NCBI GenBank assembly: GCA_946902875.1
Contig: OX336354.1
Location: 6,793,247 to 6,857,246, forward strand
DNA from: Nematopogon swammerdamellus
Taxonomy: Eukaryota; Arthropoda; Insecta; Lepidoptera; Adelidae
DNA: 64,000 nt
Reading direction: 5' to 3'
Numbering within the stretch: the stretch's first letter is position 1; each line of letters begins with the position of its first letter. Made by a program: the position numbers and the translations under genes. A model generated the notes under the pieces. That model searched no databases. It was not told where the DNA came from and saw nothing but the letters and a program-made list of their open reading frames with translations. Below are positions 43,216 to 55,477 of this stretch, piece by piece.

Positions 43216-45393
43216 ATTTGCACACGAAACGCACAAATGACACAACATGACACAACTATCAACTAACTAACAGTACTATACGCGCTTTCTCATCTATCAT
43301 GTCGCCCTGGTGATCGGTTGAAGCGGGGATGACGCCACATAGAGCGATCGCACGGCGCACCACTCACTCGTTCGAACCGACCGGACACGAGTGACGAGGG
43401 CGAACGAACACGTTACGCGTCCTTCCTGATTCCTGCCGTGGTAAGTGCTGTCGGAAAGGGTCCGAACAATGCCCATCGGCGAGCCATTTTGACACAGCGT
43501 CATCATAATATTAAGGCATAAGGGTACAAAAAATATTAAGGTGTTCCTACCTATGCAGGTTTTAAATAGTTTTGGTTTTGACATGGGATCATATGACCAT
43601 ATCTTACACGCACCTATTATGCACCTATTGCGCGGTCGTCGGAGGAATTTGAATTTTAAAGATGTACCTAACCCAAAAATAGTAACTGTCTAAATACCCA
43701 GGAGTATGTTTGAAATAGTTTGAATCACCATACTATAGAATCTATAGTATAGATTATAGATGAATCGATTTGTGAGATTGTACATATCGCTCACCCAAAA
43801 CGAGACTGACGCAACTCAAAAAACGTGATTTTTGGGAAATCGCAAAAAACTAAATATCAGTGAACTTTTTTTCCCCTTAAAATGAGATTTCTTAAGATGT
43901 ATGACTGCTAGATCAAAAGCATTAAGGTTATTGAAAAGATCCCTTAATCGGCTACAATAAATGTAAATAAAATATTACTAAAATCTATTATTTAATTTTA
44001 TATTATATATTAAATAGACAAAAATGGCATACGTGTCTCTATAGACTTAACTTATCAGCATTTTTTGGGACACTTTTAGAATTGTGCTTGTCAAGAAATC
44101 AGTTTTCTGGACAAAAAACACTCTTAACTCTAAGTCTGGCGGCCTAGAAATAAATATAATAGACGCAATTGAGACACAATAGGCTTTGTAACCTTATAGA
44201 ATCAAAATGTTCAAAACAATTCATGTGTCCTTTTATGAGACATGTCGTTAATGAATTATATTCTATCACACATTCAAAGTTAAGTCATAAATAAATTGAT
44301 TAAAAATGTATGAAGACCCATAAACTGTATATAATTTGTATTAATGTGTGTATAATTTAATTTAATTAACTGTATTAAGTGTTCCTACTTAATATATTAT
44401 TAACTTTTTATTAATATATTGCATAAGGATTCTAATATCATAATTTGATTATAACGCAATAAAATATTGTTTCAGGATATTTATTTAATAACCATAAATA
44501 TCATTAGGCAATGGCACGACAATGACGTATTTTCACATAGAATAAAATTATAAAACTAAGAACATGTTATCGACTTTGTGAGACATTAACTCTTACCGAC
44601 CAAATTGCTATTATGAAACTAAATTAGTCTTAGGTTATGGAGTTTGGTATGATAATTTGAACAACTAAATCACATTTGGTTAGGGTAATAGTATCTAGAC
44701 ACCACACTATGAAGAAAACAAAATATAAAAAAAAAGTACAAACTATTCCATCATTTTCTTAATTACAAATTGCTGAAAAAGTCACGATAAAACTCGGAAT
44801 CACACCCTCGTTCCATGATGTTATTCTTCTTGTTAAGGGGCGGTACTAGGCACAACATCACATCATATTATCCTAACTACAGCCATATTTCAATAGATAT
44901 AACTATAATTTATATGCTAATAGTTAGGTAAAGATTCAAGGTATAATGTGTGATAGATTATTGTAATATAATCTTGTAAATTCTCTGAAAAATACGTGGA
45001 TGAAAAGGGGTAAACGTTCGAAAATGCATTTGCTATTTCGTTACAAATGCGTCCATACAAAAAACGCTCGCGCACGGCAACGGCCCAAAATTTAGAATGT
45101 TCAAAGATAGTTCAGTGAAAAACCATTTATTCTGCAGGCGTTTGAATTTATTTATGAAGCATTTTTCGTATTAGATGCATTTGTAAAAAATGGTGAGGAA
45201 AATAGCAAAGGCATTTTTGAACGAGTTTACCACTTTTTAACCACATATTTTTAAGGGAATTTATAAGATAAAATAAAAAATAATGTATTCACATTATACA
45301 TTGAATCTTTACCTAACTATAGGTATATAAATTATAGTTAAATCACTTGAAATATAGGTATGGTTAGGAATATACGAAGTGCTTTTGCCTAGT

Positions 45394-45425
<32 letters not shown>

Positions 45426-45901
45426 TTAACCGAGAGAGGTTGTTTCTGATTATACGCCATACATAATAGGTTCGATCTCGCTGAGTGAAGTGTGCCTTTT
45501 GTTTCTGAGGTTGCGTACCTTAACTGTTCCATAATCTTCTTGTTCAAAATTTTCTTTCTATAAGAAAACCTAAACAAACTCATACAACATGTATGTTTCG
45601 GCTATGTAACTGTTACGGTTTACAAGCATGATCACTCAGAAAGACAGACAGACAATTGGATGGACGTACACACATTGAAGCGAGACTAATAGGGTTCCTG
45701 ATTTTATGTACTGTAGCCCAAACACGTTGAAAAAATAAATGTATTTAAATAATTGATTTTGTTTGAAATAAAGACCGACACATTGCCATGTACAACACAG
45801 AAATGTTGTTATTAGTTCAAATCAGAACAAACACTTTCTTAATTGTAACAAAAACTAGGATAGAATTTGAATTCTTTACGATTAAAAAACCAAAAGTGTT
45901 A
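43216..45901. other. No gene seen; C31 homopolymer
   Basis: A mostly AT-rich stretch of 2.7 kb. A C homopolymer of about 31 nt lies at 45395-45425. 43720-43800 resembles 54330-54400 (CACCATACT, TTTGTGAGA.TGTAC). The end (45640-45700) contains AGACAGACAGACA and a TAGGGTTCC phrase, traces of repeat E. Confidence 0.4.
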
Positions 45902-48900
45902 GTCCGGTCGCCCGTAGAACATTCATATTACCAAAAAGGTTACCGCTTGGCTTAGTGAAATTGTTATAAATCACGGCATTTTAAACACAAAAACCCAAGT
46001 CTTAAAGATCGCGAATGGGCGCAACCGTATTCGGTGACAAGTCGAAAATCGCCAAAAATGTCGGTAAATTACTTTTTGAGGTTACCGATTCTTTTCACTA
46101 TAGTTATGTTCTCCAGCTTATTTCAATTACCACACGTCATCGTAAGACCATGGCAAGTGGGCATACACTGGTTTAAGACCACATGAAGTCAGCCGATTTT
46201 GACGTTAAATTACTTTTTGAGGTTACCGCTTCAAATTTATACAGCAGCTAATAGACCCTCTGTACAAACCACATACCCAATTTAAGACCCTTTCTGTGGG
46301 CGCTTTAGATTTTAAGACCCATTTTGTCGGCGAAGAAAAATTTCAAAAAATTGTATTAAAGTACGTAAATACATACATAATGTACATACCACACGCTGTA
46401 TTCCGACAATCAGGATAAGCAGAGTAATCGGCGTTGTACTGCAAGTACACCTATAAGTCCTGTCGCCCGTAGAACATTCATATTACCAAAAAGGTTACCG
46501 CTTGGCTATGTGAAATTGTTATAAATTACGCCATTTTAAACACAAAAGCCCAAGTCTGAAAGATCGCAAATGGGCGCAACCATATTCGGTGACAAGTCGA
46601 AAATTTCCAAAAATTTCAGTAATTTACTTTTCGAGGTTACCGCTTCTTTTCACTGTAGTTATGTTCTCCAGCTTATTTCAATTACCACACGTCATCGTAA
46701 GACCATGGCAAGTGGGCATACACTGATTTAAGACCACATGAAGTCAGCCGATTATGACGATAATTTACTTTTTGAGGTTACCGCTTCAAATTTATACAGC
46801 AGCTAATAGACCCTCTGTACAAACCACATACCAAATTTAAGACCCTTTCTGTGGGCGCTTTAGATTTTAAGACCCATTTTGTCGGCGAAGAAAAATTTCA
46901 AAAATTTTTATTAAAGTACGTAAATACATACATAATGTACATACCACACGCTGTATTCCGACAATCAGGGTAAGCAGAGTAATCGGCGTTGTGCTGCAAG
47001 TACATCTATAAGTCCTGTCGCCCGTAGAACATTCATATTACCAAAAAGGTTACCGCTTGGCTATGTGAAATTGTTATAAATTACGCCATTTTAAACACAA
47101 AAGCCCAAGTCTGAAAGATCGCAAATGGGCGCAACCATATTCGGTGACAAGTCGAAAATTTCCAAAAATTTCAGTAATTTACTTTTCGAGGTTACCGCTT
47201 CTTTTCACTGTAGTTATGTTCTCCAGCTTATTTCAATTACCACACGTCATCGTAAGACCATGGCAAGTGGGCATACACTGGTTTAAGACCACATGAAGTC
47301 AGCCGATTTTGACGTTAAATTACTTTTTGAGGTTACCGCTTCAAATTTATACAGCAGCTAATAGACCCTCTGTACAAACCACATACCCAATTTAAGACCC
47401 TTTCTGTGGGCGCTTTAGATTTTAAGACCCATTTTGTCGGCGAAGAAAAATTTCAAAAAATTGTATTAAAGTACGTAAATACATACATAATGTACATACC
47501 ACACGCTGTATTCCGACAATCAGGATAAGCAGAGTAATCGGCGTTGTACTGCAAGTACACCTATAAGTCCTGTCGCCCGTAGAACATTCATATTACCAAA
47601 AAGTTACCGCGTGGCTATGTGAAATTGTTATAAATTACGCCATTTTAAACACAAAAGCCCAAATCTGAAAGATCGCAAATGGGCGCAACCATATTCGGTG
47701 CCAAGTCGAAAATTTCCAAAAATTTCAGTAATTTACTTTTCGAGGTTACCGCTTATTTTCACTGTAGTTATGTTCTCCAGCTTATTTAAATTACCACACG
47801 TCATCGTAAGACCATGGCAAGTCGGCATACACTGATTTAAGACCACATGAAGTCAGCCGATTATGAAGATAATTTACTTTTTGAGGTTACCGCTTCAAAT
47901 TTATACAGCAGCTAATAGACCCTCTGTACAAACCACATACCCATTTTAAGACCCTTTCTGTGGGCGCTTTAGATTTTAAGACCCATTTTGTCGACGAAGA
48001 AAAATAAAAAAAAATGGTATTAAAGTACGTAAATACATACATAATGTACATACCACACGCTGCATTCCGACAATCAGGGTAAGCAGAGTAATCGGCGTTG
48101 TGCTGCAAGTACACCTAGTCCTGTCGCCCGTAGAACATTCATATTACCAAAAAGGTTACCGCTTGGCTATGTGAAATTGTTATAAATTACGCCATTTTAA
48201 ACACGAAAACCCAAATCTGAAAGATCGCAAATGGGCGCAACCATATTCGTGACAAGTCAAAAATCTCCAAAAATGTCAGTAATTTACTTTTCGAGGTTAC
48301 CGCTTCTTCTCACTGTAGTTATGTTCTCCAGCTTATTTCAATTACCACACGTCATCGTAAGACCATGGCAAGTGGGCATACACTGATTTAAGACCACATG
48401 AAGTCAGCCGATTTTTAAGATAATTTATTTTTTGAGGTTACCGCTTCAAATTTATACAGCAGCTAATAGACCTTCTGTACAAACCACATACCCATTTTAA
48501 GACCCTTTCTGTGGGCGCTTTAGATTTTAAGACCTATTTTGTCGGCGAAGAATAATTTAAAAAAATTGTATTAAAGTACGTAAATACATACATAATGTAC
48601 ATACCACACGCTGCATTCCGTAAATCGGGGCGAGTAGAGTAATCGGCGTTGTGCTGCAAGTACACCTAGTCCTCTCGCCCGTAGAACATTCATATTACCA
48701 AAAAGGTTACCACTTGGCTATGTGAAATTGTTATAAATCACGGCATTTTAAACACAAAAACCCAAGTCTTAAAGATCGCGAATGGGCGCAACCGTATTCG
48801 GTGACAAGTCGAAAATCGCCAAAAATGTCAGTAATTTACTTTTCGAGGTTACCGCTTCTTTTCACTATAGTTATGTTCTCCAGCTTATTTCAATTACCAC

Positions 48901-49150
48901 ACGTCATCGTAAGACCATGGCAAGTGGGCATACACTGGTTTAAGACCACATGAAGTCAGCCGATTTTGACGTTAAATTACTTTTTGAGGTTACCGCTTCA
49001 AATTTATACAGCAGCTAATAGACCCTCTGTACAAACCACATACCCAATTTAAGACCCTTTCTGTGGGCGCTTTAGATTTTAAGACCTATATTGTCGGCAA
49101 AGAAAACTTTCAAAAAATGGTATTAAAATACGTACATACATAAATATGTA
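45902..49150 (+). repeat. Left arm: tandem array of ~550-bp unit (6 units)
   Basis: Units start at GTCCGGTCGCCCGTAGAAC 45902 and GTCCTGTCGCCCGTAGAAC-like sites 46457, 47012, 47567, 48118 and 48669, giving lengths 555, 555, 555, 551, 551 and a last unit cut at about 49150. Each unit has GGTTACCGCTT three times at ~141-bp spacing (for example 46493, 46635, 46776), each preceded by AATTTACTTTTYGA-type text, so the unit looks like three degenerate ~141-bp monomers plus a ~130-bp segment. That segment holds GTACATACCACACGCTGTAT and CCGACAATCAGGGTAAGCAG, the complement of the 3' end of repeat C. No frame is conserved through all units. It is the mirror image of 50345-53682. Confidence 0.92.
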
Positions 49151-49289
49151 CTGTCATTCAGTTGATTGTGTTACACAACGGTACCACCGATTAATGTACA
49201 TAATATGTATGTTTATTATATACATATATATGCTTATTAAAACATTTATGTAGTATTCCTATGTAGTGTATCATACATATTTCTTTACA

Positions 49290-49436
49290 GTCTAACACAT
49301 TGCCACTAACTATTCTTGTTCGCCTGCATGTACTTCTCCCACATCCCAAAGGTTAGTTAGAATAGAATGTTTCGCGGCATTAAGCTCGCCTGTTGTACCT
49401 AATTTTTATAAATTGGTGTTCAATAAAGAATATATA
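49290..49436 (+). mobile_element. Non-LTR element 3' end, AATAAA
   Basis: TCCCACATCCCAAAGGTTAG, GGCATTAAGCTCGCCTGTTG, TACCTAATTTTTATAAATTG, then CAATAAAG. A GCATTAA-start tail ending in CAATAAAG is typical of lepidopteran non-LTR 3' ends. No coding part remains. Confidence 0.5.
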
Positions 49437-49722
49437 CATATACATGTACATACCACACGCTGTATTCCGACAATCCGGGTAAGAAGAGTAATGGGCGTTG
49501 TGCTCCAAGAACACCGATAAATTATAGCTCAACACCGAAGGTTTAGCAAAGTAATCGAACAAGATAACGATCGAGCAGCAAGTAAGCACAAAAACCCACC
49601 TGCTGCATGATGGAAGGACCGTGCCAGGGTGAGAGGTGCCTACCCTGTCGCCCTTGAGCACGGCATCTTGCCCTTATCCCTTTTACGACATGCACGGGGA
49701 GAGATGCAGTGGAGCTGGTATA
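49437..49722 (-). mobile_element. Repeat C copy in the spacer
   Basis: Nearly complete on the minus strand: CTGCATCTCTCCCCGTGCAT, AAGATGCCGTGCTCAAGGGC, GGTCCTTCCATCATGCAGCA, and 3' end GATTGTCGGAATACAGCGTG. Its last ~80 bp are the same as the repeat C segment found in every array unit, in the same orientation as the left array. It may be the source copy, or the last remnant of the sequence in which the array began. Confidence 0.7.
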
Positions 49723-50344
49723 AACGTTCTGTTATAAACCTTGTATTTATACTATATTGTATTACCATGCAATAGAATATAGGAGCACTACAACGTTCGT
49801 CATTCATCTCGCCACCCGCGCTCATGTGGAAATTACTGCAATGCAACGTCGCATTATCGCACTTTACCTAAAACTATGTCGTAGATTTTTGCGATGCGAC
49901 GTCGCACCGTCAGTCGCATCGCGCACCGCACGAGTACTCCGCCCGCCGTGATGTAAATTTAGTGAAACTAGATGCCGCCGACCTTAGTAAGTTTTACCTA
50001 CGGTTAAATAATGTGTAATTTTTTCTAACAATGAGTGGAAAGACATGTCGGTGCAGGTTCGCAAGCTGGAACTATTATAAATTTTACAGAAAAATGTTTG
50101 AATAAGTGTAAAAAGTGTTTGTCCAACCAAATATAGAAGAATTCGTTTGCCAGACGATGTGTCGTCAGAAATTGGTTAGCTTATTCGTATAAGTTCATAT
50201 TTTACAAAGAAACTAAGTTTACTCGTATTTATACAAATATGTAAAACTCAAATTTTAGGAATTTCGAACGAGCTCTCCTAACGAACGGACCGCGGCGAGT
50301 CACGTCGCTTCTTAACAAAACAAAAACTAAGCTCTAATCTAAAA

Positions 50345-53300
50345 TGTTCTACGGGCGACAGGACTAGGTGTAATTGCAGCACAACACCGATTACTCTGCT
50401 TACCCTGATTGTCGGAATACAGCGTGTGGTATGTACATTATGTATGTATTTACGTACTTTAATACAATTTTTTTAAATTTTTCTTCGCCGACAAAATGGG
50501 TCTTAAAATCTAAAGCGCCCACAGAGAGGGTCTTAAAATAGGTATGTGGTTTGGACAGAGGGTCTATTAACTGCTATATAAATTTGAAGCGGTAACCTCA
50601 AAAAGAAAATTATCGTCAAAATCGTCTGACTTCATCTGGTCATAAATTAGTGTATGCCCACTTGCCATGGTCTTACGATGACGTGTGGTAATTGAAATAA
50701 GCTGGAGAACATAACTACAGTGAGAAGAAGCGTTAACCTCGAAAAGTAAATTACTGAAATTTTTGGAGATTTTTGACTTGTCACCGAATATGGTTGCGCC
50801 CATTAGCGATCTTTCAGATTTGGGTTTTAGTATTTAAAATGGCGTAATTTATAACAATTTCACATAGCCAAGCGGTAACCTTTTTGGTAATATATGTTCT
50901 ACGGGCGACAGGACTAGGTGTACTTGCAGCACAACGACGATTACTCTTCTTACCCTGATTGTCGAAATGCAGCGTGTGGTATGTACATTATGTATGTATT
51001 TACGTATTTTAATACCATTTTTTGAAATTTTTCTTCGCCGACAAAATGGGTCTTAAAATCTGAAGCGCCCACAGAAAGGGTCTTAAAATGGGTATGTGGT
51101 TTGTACAGAGGGTCTATTAGCTGCTGTATAAATTTGAAGCGGTAACCTCAAAAAGTAAATTATCGTCATAATCGGCTGACTTCATGTGGTCTTAAATCAG
51201 TGTATGCCCACTTGCCATGGTCTTACGATGACGTGTGGTAATTGAAATAAGCTGGAGAACATAACTACAGTGAAAAGAAGCGGTAACCTCGAAAAGTAAA
51301 TTGCTGAAATTTTTGGAGATTTTCGACTTGTCACCGAATATGGTTGCGCCCATTTGCGATCTTTCAGATTTGGGCTTTTGTGTTTAAAATAGCGTAATTT
51401 ATAACAATTTCACATGGCCAAGCGGTAACCTTTTTGGTAATATGAATGTTCTACGGGCGACAGGACTTATAGGTGTACTTGCAGCACAACGCCGATTACT
51501 CTGCTTACCCTGATTGTCGGAATGCAGCGTGTGGTATGTACATTATGTATGTATTTACGTACTTTAATACCATTTTTTGAAATTTTTCTTCGCCGACAAA
51601 ATGGGTCTTAAAATCTAAAGCGCCCACAGAAAGGGTCTTAAAATGGGTATGTGGTTTGTACAGAGGGTCTATTAGCTGCTGTATAAATTTGAAGCGGTAA
51701 CCTCAAAAAGTAAATTATCGTCATAATCGGCTGACTTCATGTGGTCATAAATCAGTGTATGCCCACTTGCCATGGTCTTACGATGACGTGTGGTAATTGA
51801 AATAAGCTGGAGAACATAACTACAGTGAAAAGAAGCGGTAACCTCGAAAAGTAAATTACTGACATTTTTGGAGATTTTCGACTTGTCACGAATATGGTTG
51901 CGCCCATTTGCGATCTTTCAGATTTGGGTTTTAGCATTTAAAATGGCGTAATTTATAACAATTTCACATAGCCAAGTGGTAACCTTTTTGGTAATATGAA
52001 TGTTCTACGGGCGACAGGACTAGGAGTACTTGCAGCACAACGCCGATTACTCTGTTTACCCTGATTGTCGGAATGCAGCGTGTGATATGTACATTATATA
52101 TGTATTTACGTACTTTAATACCATTTTTTTTTATTTTTCTTCGCCGACAAAATTGGTCTTAAAATCTAAAGCGCCCACAGAAAGGGTCTTAAAATGGGTA
52201 TGTGGTTTGTACAGAGGGTCTATTAGCTGCTGTATAAATTTGAAGCGGTAACCTCAAAAAGTAAATTATCGTCATAATCGGCTGACTTCATGTGGTCTTA
52301 AATCAGTGTATGCCCACTTGCCATGGTCTTACGATGACGTGTGGTAATTGAAATAAGCTGGAGAACATAACTACAGTGAAAAGAAGCGGTAACCTCGAAA
52401 AGTAAATTACTGAAATTTTTGGAAATTTTCGACTTGTCACCGAATATGGTTGCGCCCATTTGCGATCTTTCAGACTTGGGCTTTTGTGTTTAAAATGGCG
52501 TAATTTATAACAATTTCACATAGCCAAGCGGTAACCTTTTTGGTAATATGAATGTTCTACGGGCGACAGGACTTATAGGTGTACTTGCAGCACAACGCCG
52601 ATTACTCTGCTTACCCTGATTGTCGGAATACAGCGTGTGGTATGTACATTATGTATGTATTTACGTACTTTAATAAAATTTTTTGAAATTTTTCTTCGCC
52701 GACAAAATGGGTCTTAAAATCTAAAGCGCCCACAGAAAGGGTCTTAAATTGGGTATGTGGTTTGTACAGAGGGTCTATTAGCTGCTGTATAAATTTGAAG
52801 CGGTAACCTCAAAAAGTAAATTATCGTCATAATCGGCTGACTTCATGTGGTCTTAAATCAGTGTATGCCCACTTGCCATGGTCTTACGATGACGTGTGGT
52901 AATTGAAATAAGCTGGAGAACATAACTACAGTGAAAAGAAGCGGTAACCTCGAAAAGTAAATTACTGAAATTTTTGGAAATTTTCGACTTGTCACCGAAT
53001 ATGGTTGCGCCCATTTGCGATCTTTCAGACTTGGGCTTTTGTGTTTAAAATGGCGTAATTTATAACAATTTCACATAGCCAAGCGGTAACCTTTTTGGTA
53101 ATATGAATGTTCTACGGGCGACAGGACTTATAGGTGTACTTGCAGCACAACGCCGATTACTCTGCTTACCCTGATTGTCGGAATACAGCGTGTGGTATGT
53201 ACATTATGTATGTATTTACGTACTTTAATACAATTTTTTGAAATTTTTCTTCGCCGACAAAATGGGTCTTAAAATCTAAAGCGCCCACAGAAAGGGTCTT

Positions 53301-53682
53301 AAATTGGGTATGTGGTTTGTACAGAGGGTCTATTAGCTGCTGTATAAATTTGAAGCGGTAACCTCAAAAAGTAATTTAACGTCAAAATCGGCTGACTTCA
53401 TGTGGTCTTAAACCAGTGTATGCCCACTTGCCATGGTCTTACGATGACGTGTGGTAATTGAAATAAGCTGTAGAACATAACTATAGTGAAAAGAATCGGT
53501 AACCTCAAAAAGTAATTTACCGACATTTTTGGCGATTTTCGACTTGTCACCGAATACGGTTGCGCCCATTCGCGATCTTTAAGACTTGGGTTTTTGTGTT
53601 TAAAATGCCGTAATTTATAACAATTTCACTAAGCCAAGCGGTAACCTTTTTGGTAATATGAATGTTCTACGGGCGACCGGAC
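50345..53682 (-). repeat. Right arm: inverted tandem array of ~550-bp unit (6 units)
   Basis: Units in reverse orientation end at 50914, 51466, 52020, 52572, 53127 and 53682 (lengths 550, 552, 554, 552, 555, 555), each closing with GTTCTACGGGCGACAGGAC or, at the outermost end, GGGCGACCGGAC. The outermost unit shares markers found only in the outermost unit of the left arm: AAGAATCGGTAACC (53491), GGCGATTTTCGACTTG, and the CCGGAC terminal variant. 52120-52140 (CCATTTTTTTTTATTTTTCT) matches left-arm unit 4 alone. The arms are thus homologous by position and not two independent amplifications. Confidence 0.92.
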
Positions 53683-55258
53683 TATGTCAACATTTTAGTC
53701 CAAGCAACACGTCCATGTCAGTTCGAGACAGCCACTTTGCTAAATAATTCATACAACAGATGACACATTTATAACTGTACTGTTGCTTTTTAAATTACAA
53801 CACCAAATGTTTACGACATTTGAAGTCGATACGGTCATATTTGGAAATGCGTCCCTCACGACTTCAAAATAATTGTGTTTATTTAAATTGTCTCCTCGAT
53901 CGAGATGGTCACTTTGCTACTTAGGACGAAAAACACGTGCTCTTTTCTAGTTAGTCAACGCAACACTAAAACAAGGCAGTCTCGCTTTCGCTCGTGACAC
54001 AAATTTCGTACAGTGCGAGAGAGACGCGCATATTCATATCTCTGCGTACGAGTAAGATAGGAATACGTTTGTTGCATATACGGATAGATGGTGTTGCCAG
54101 TATCAAAACTACATTATTAGTTAAAAAATTGAAAATTTTGAGTAAGGTCAGTCTCGTTTTCGATGAGCGATATGTAAAATTAAGATATTATTTGTATTTA
54201 AATATGTGATGGATGATGGATGACTGATGGATGAGTCATCAAAGTTGAAATTTGACCATACGCGAAAATAGTAAACTGGGAGATATCGGGGATATCTCGG
54301 AATCTATAATAGCTAATAGAAATGAGTACGTTTGAAACACCATACTGATTAAATTTGTGAGAATGTACGTATGTTACTCGTAAAATAAAAAAATGTTTGA
54401 CGTTGCGCTAAATTGAATCGCCATGCATTAGTCTCGCAAAGGCTGGAAAACGGCTGGACCGATTTTAATAATGTGTTTTATGTATTGTTCTGTATTTTTC
54501 TGGGTTTGTTTTGAAGAAAATAAAATTTGGAAAACCAAACGGAACTGGCAAAAAATAAAAATCAATCGCCTTGAATTAGTCTCACAAACTTTTCATAAAG
54601 GCTCGAAAACGACTGGACCTATTTGAATAATGTGTTTTATGTATTTTCCTGTATTTTTCTGGGGTGGTTTACAAAAAAAAAAAAAGGAATTGGAAAAACC
54701 AAAGGAACAGGTAAAAAATAGTAACAATCTAAATTGCTTAAATTAAAATCGGAATTGCCACTTCGAATTAATAATAAATATAGATGGTGTTCGTGGCACA
54801 CCTATCTTTTGACAGCTGCGCCATGCATAAAACTTGTTATTCATTCCGTGCGGTTGTGTGAAATATATCTTATTCAAAATAGTTTTTTTTTCAAGATGTT
54901 CACAAGATGTGACGAGTTTCGCATCAAAGTTTCAAGTTTCGAAATGAGACTAATATAATACGTGAAATAATAACGAAACGCGTTCGAGGGGTCGAGGGGT
55001 CGTGTTTTGACATTTGATTCCATGTTCGGCAGATGTCCTCAAAAAGCAATCTGCCTAGGGCAAGTTTTTTTACTGTCCGCACACCTTAGCCGCGCACATA
55101 CGAGCGCAGGCAAAATAATATCTAACGTGCCTACTGCCTAGCCTACTTACGGAGTCTCTCCTTATGTCGCAGATTTAATTGGAAATCCGAAAATAATTGA
55201 CAAAATTTGTGGTTGGAACACACTTACCCCGCTGAAATGTTTTACCCCACTGAAATGT
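53683..55258. other. No gene seen; ~150-bp two-copy direct repeat
   Basis: 54416-54548 and 54562-54720 are diverged tandem copies (CTGGACCGATTTTAATAATG versus CTGGACCTATTTGAATAATG; TGTGTTTTATGTATT; CTGTATTTTTCTGGG). The 'GGCTGGACCGATTT' phrase is common in insect repeats. The rest is unassigned. Confidence 0.5.
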
Positions 55259-55376
55259 TTTTTTTTATGGAAACTGACACGGTTGGGTACGTCACCTGCA
55301 ACATCCGTGATGCCAGCCCATAACACCTTAGTGAACTAGGTGCCATGTCAGAGCGGTACCACATCTCTATTGTGCC
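55259..55376 (-). mobile_element. SINE-B 3' fragment
   Basis: Minus strand: GACATGGCACCTAGTTCAC, GGGCTGGCATCACGGATGTT, CAACCGTGTCAGTTTCCATA and an A-run (55258-55266 as T). 5' truncated. A degenerate tRNA lies 30 bp further on the same strand. Confidence 0.65.
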
Positions 55377-55406
55377 GGCCAAAGGGATTTTGTATTTAAA
55401 AAAATA

Positions 55407-55477
55407 TGTTTCCGCCCGGAGTTGAACCGGGTACCTTGTGCGTGTGATAACCGTGATAACCGCTACACTACGGCAAC
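55407..55477 (-). tRNA. Degenerate tRNA-Val-like gene
   Basis: The minus strand matches metazoan tRNA-Val over most of its length: D-arm region GTAGTGTAGCGGTTATCAC (A box), a CACAC anticodon-loop region, T-arm with CCCGGTTCAACTCCGGG (B box GGTTCAACTCC), and 3' acceptor side CGGAAACA. Defects: the anticodon stem is about 2 nt short because GTGATAACC is duplicated on the plus strand (55444-55461), and acceptor pair 4 is G:A. It probably folds poorly and is likely a pseudogene or a tRNA captured by a retroposon; expression cannot be judged here. Confidence 0.6.

Larger units (their letters stand above)
49151..50344. other. Spacer between the inverted arrays
   Basis: About 1.2 kb, containing a retroelement 3' end (49290-49436), a repeat C copy (49437-49722, minus) and about 600 bp of unassigned sequence. 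49890-49945 has repeated CGATGCGACGTCGCA-like motifs. A 24-codon frame at 50031-50105 (MSGKTCRCRFASWNYYKFYR...) has a Cys/Arg-rich start but no recognised homology. Confidence 0.6.

Noticed and set aside
50031..50105. 24-codon Cys/Arg-rich frame in the spacer of the inverted arrays
   Set aside because: Too short, no recognised domain, and not extended by an obvious splice site.
47887..52251. A 75-codon frame present in both arrays (47887-48114 minus, 52030-52251 plus)
   Set aside because: It is the same stretch of two array units and is interrupted or altered in the other units. Its start lies in the repeat C segment and no codon pattern is conserved, so it is a by-product of the repeat.
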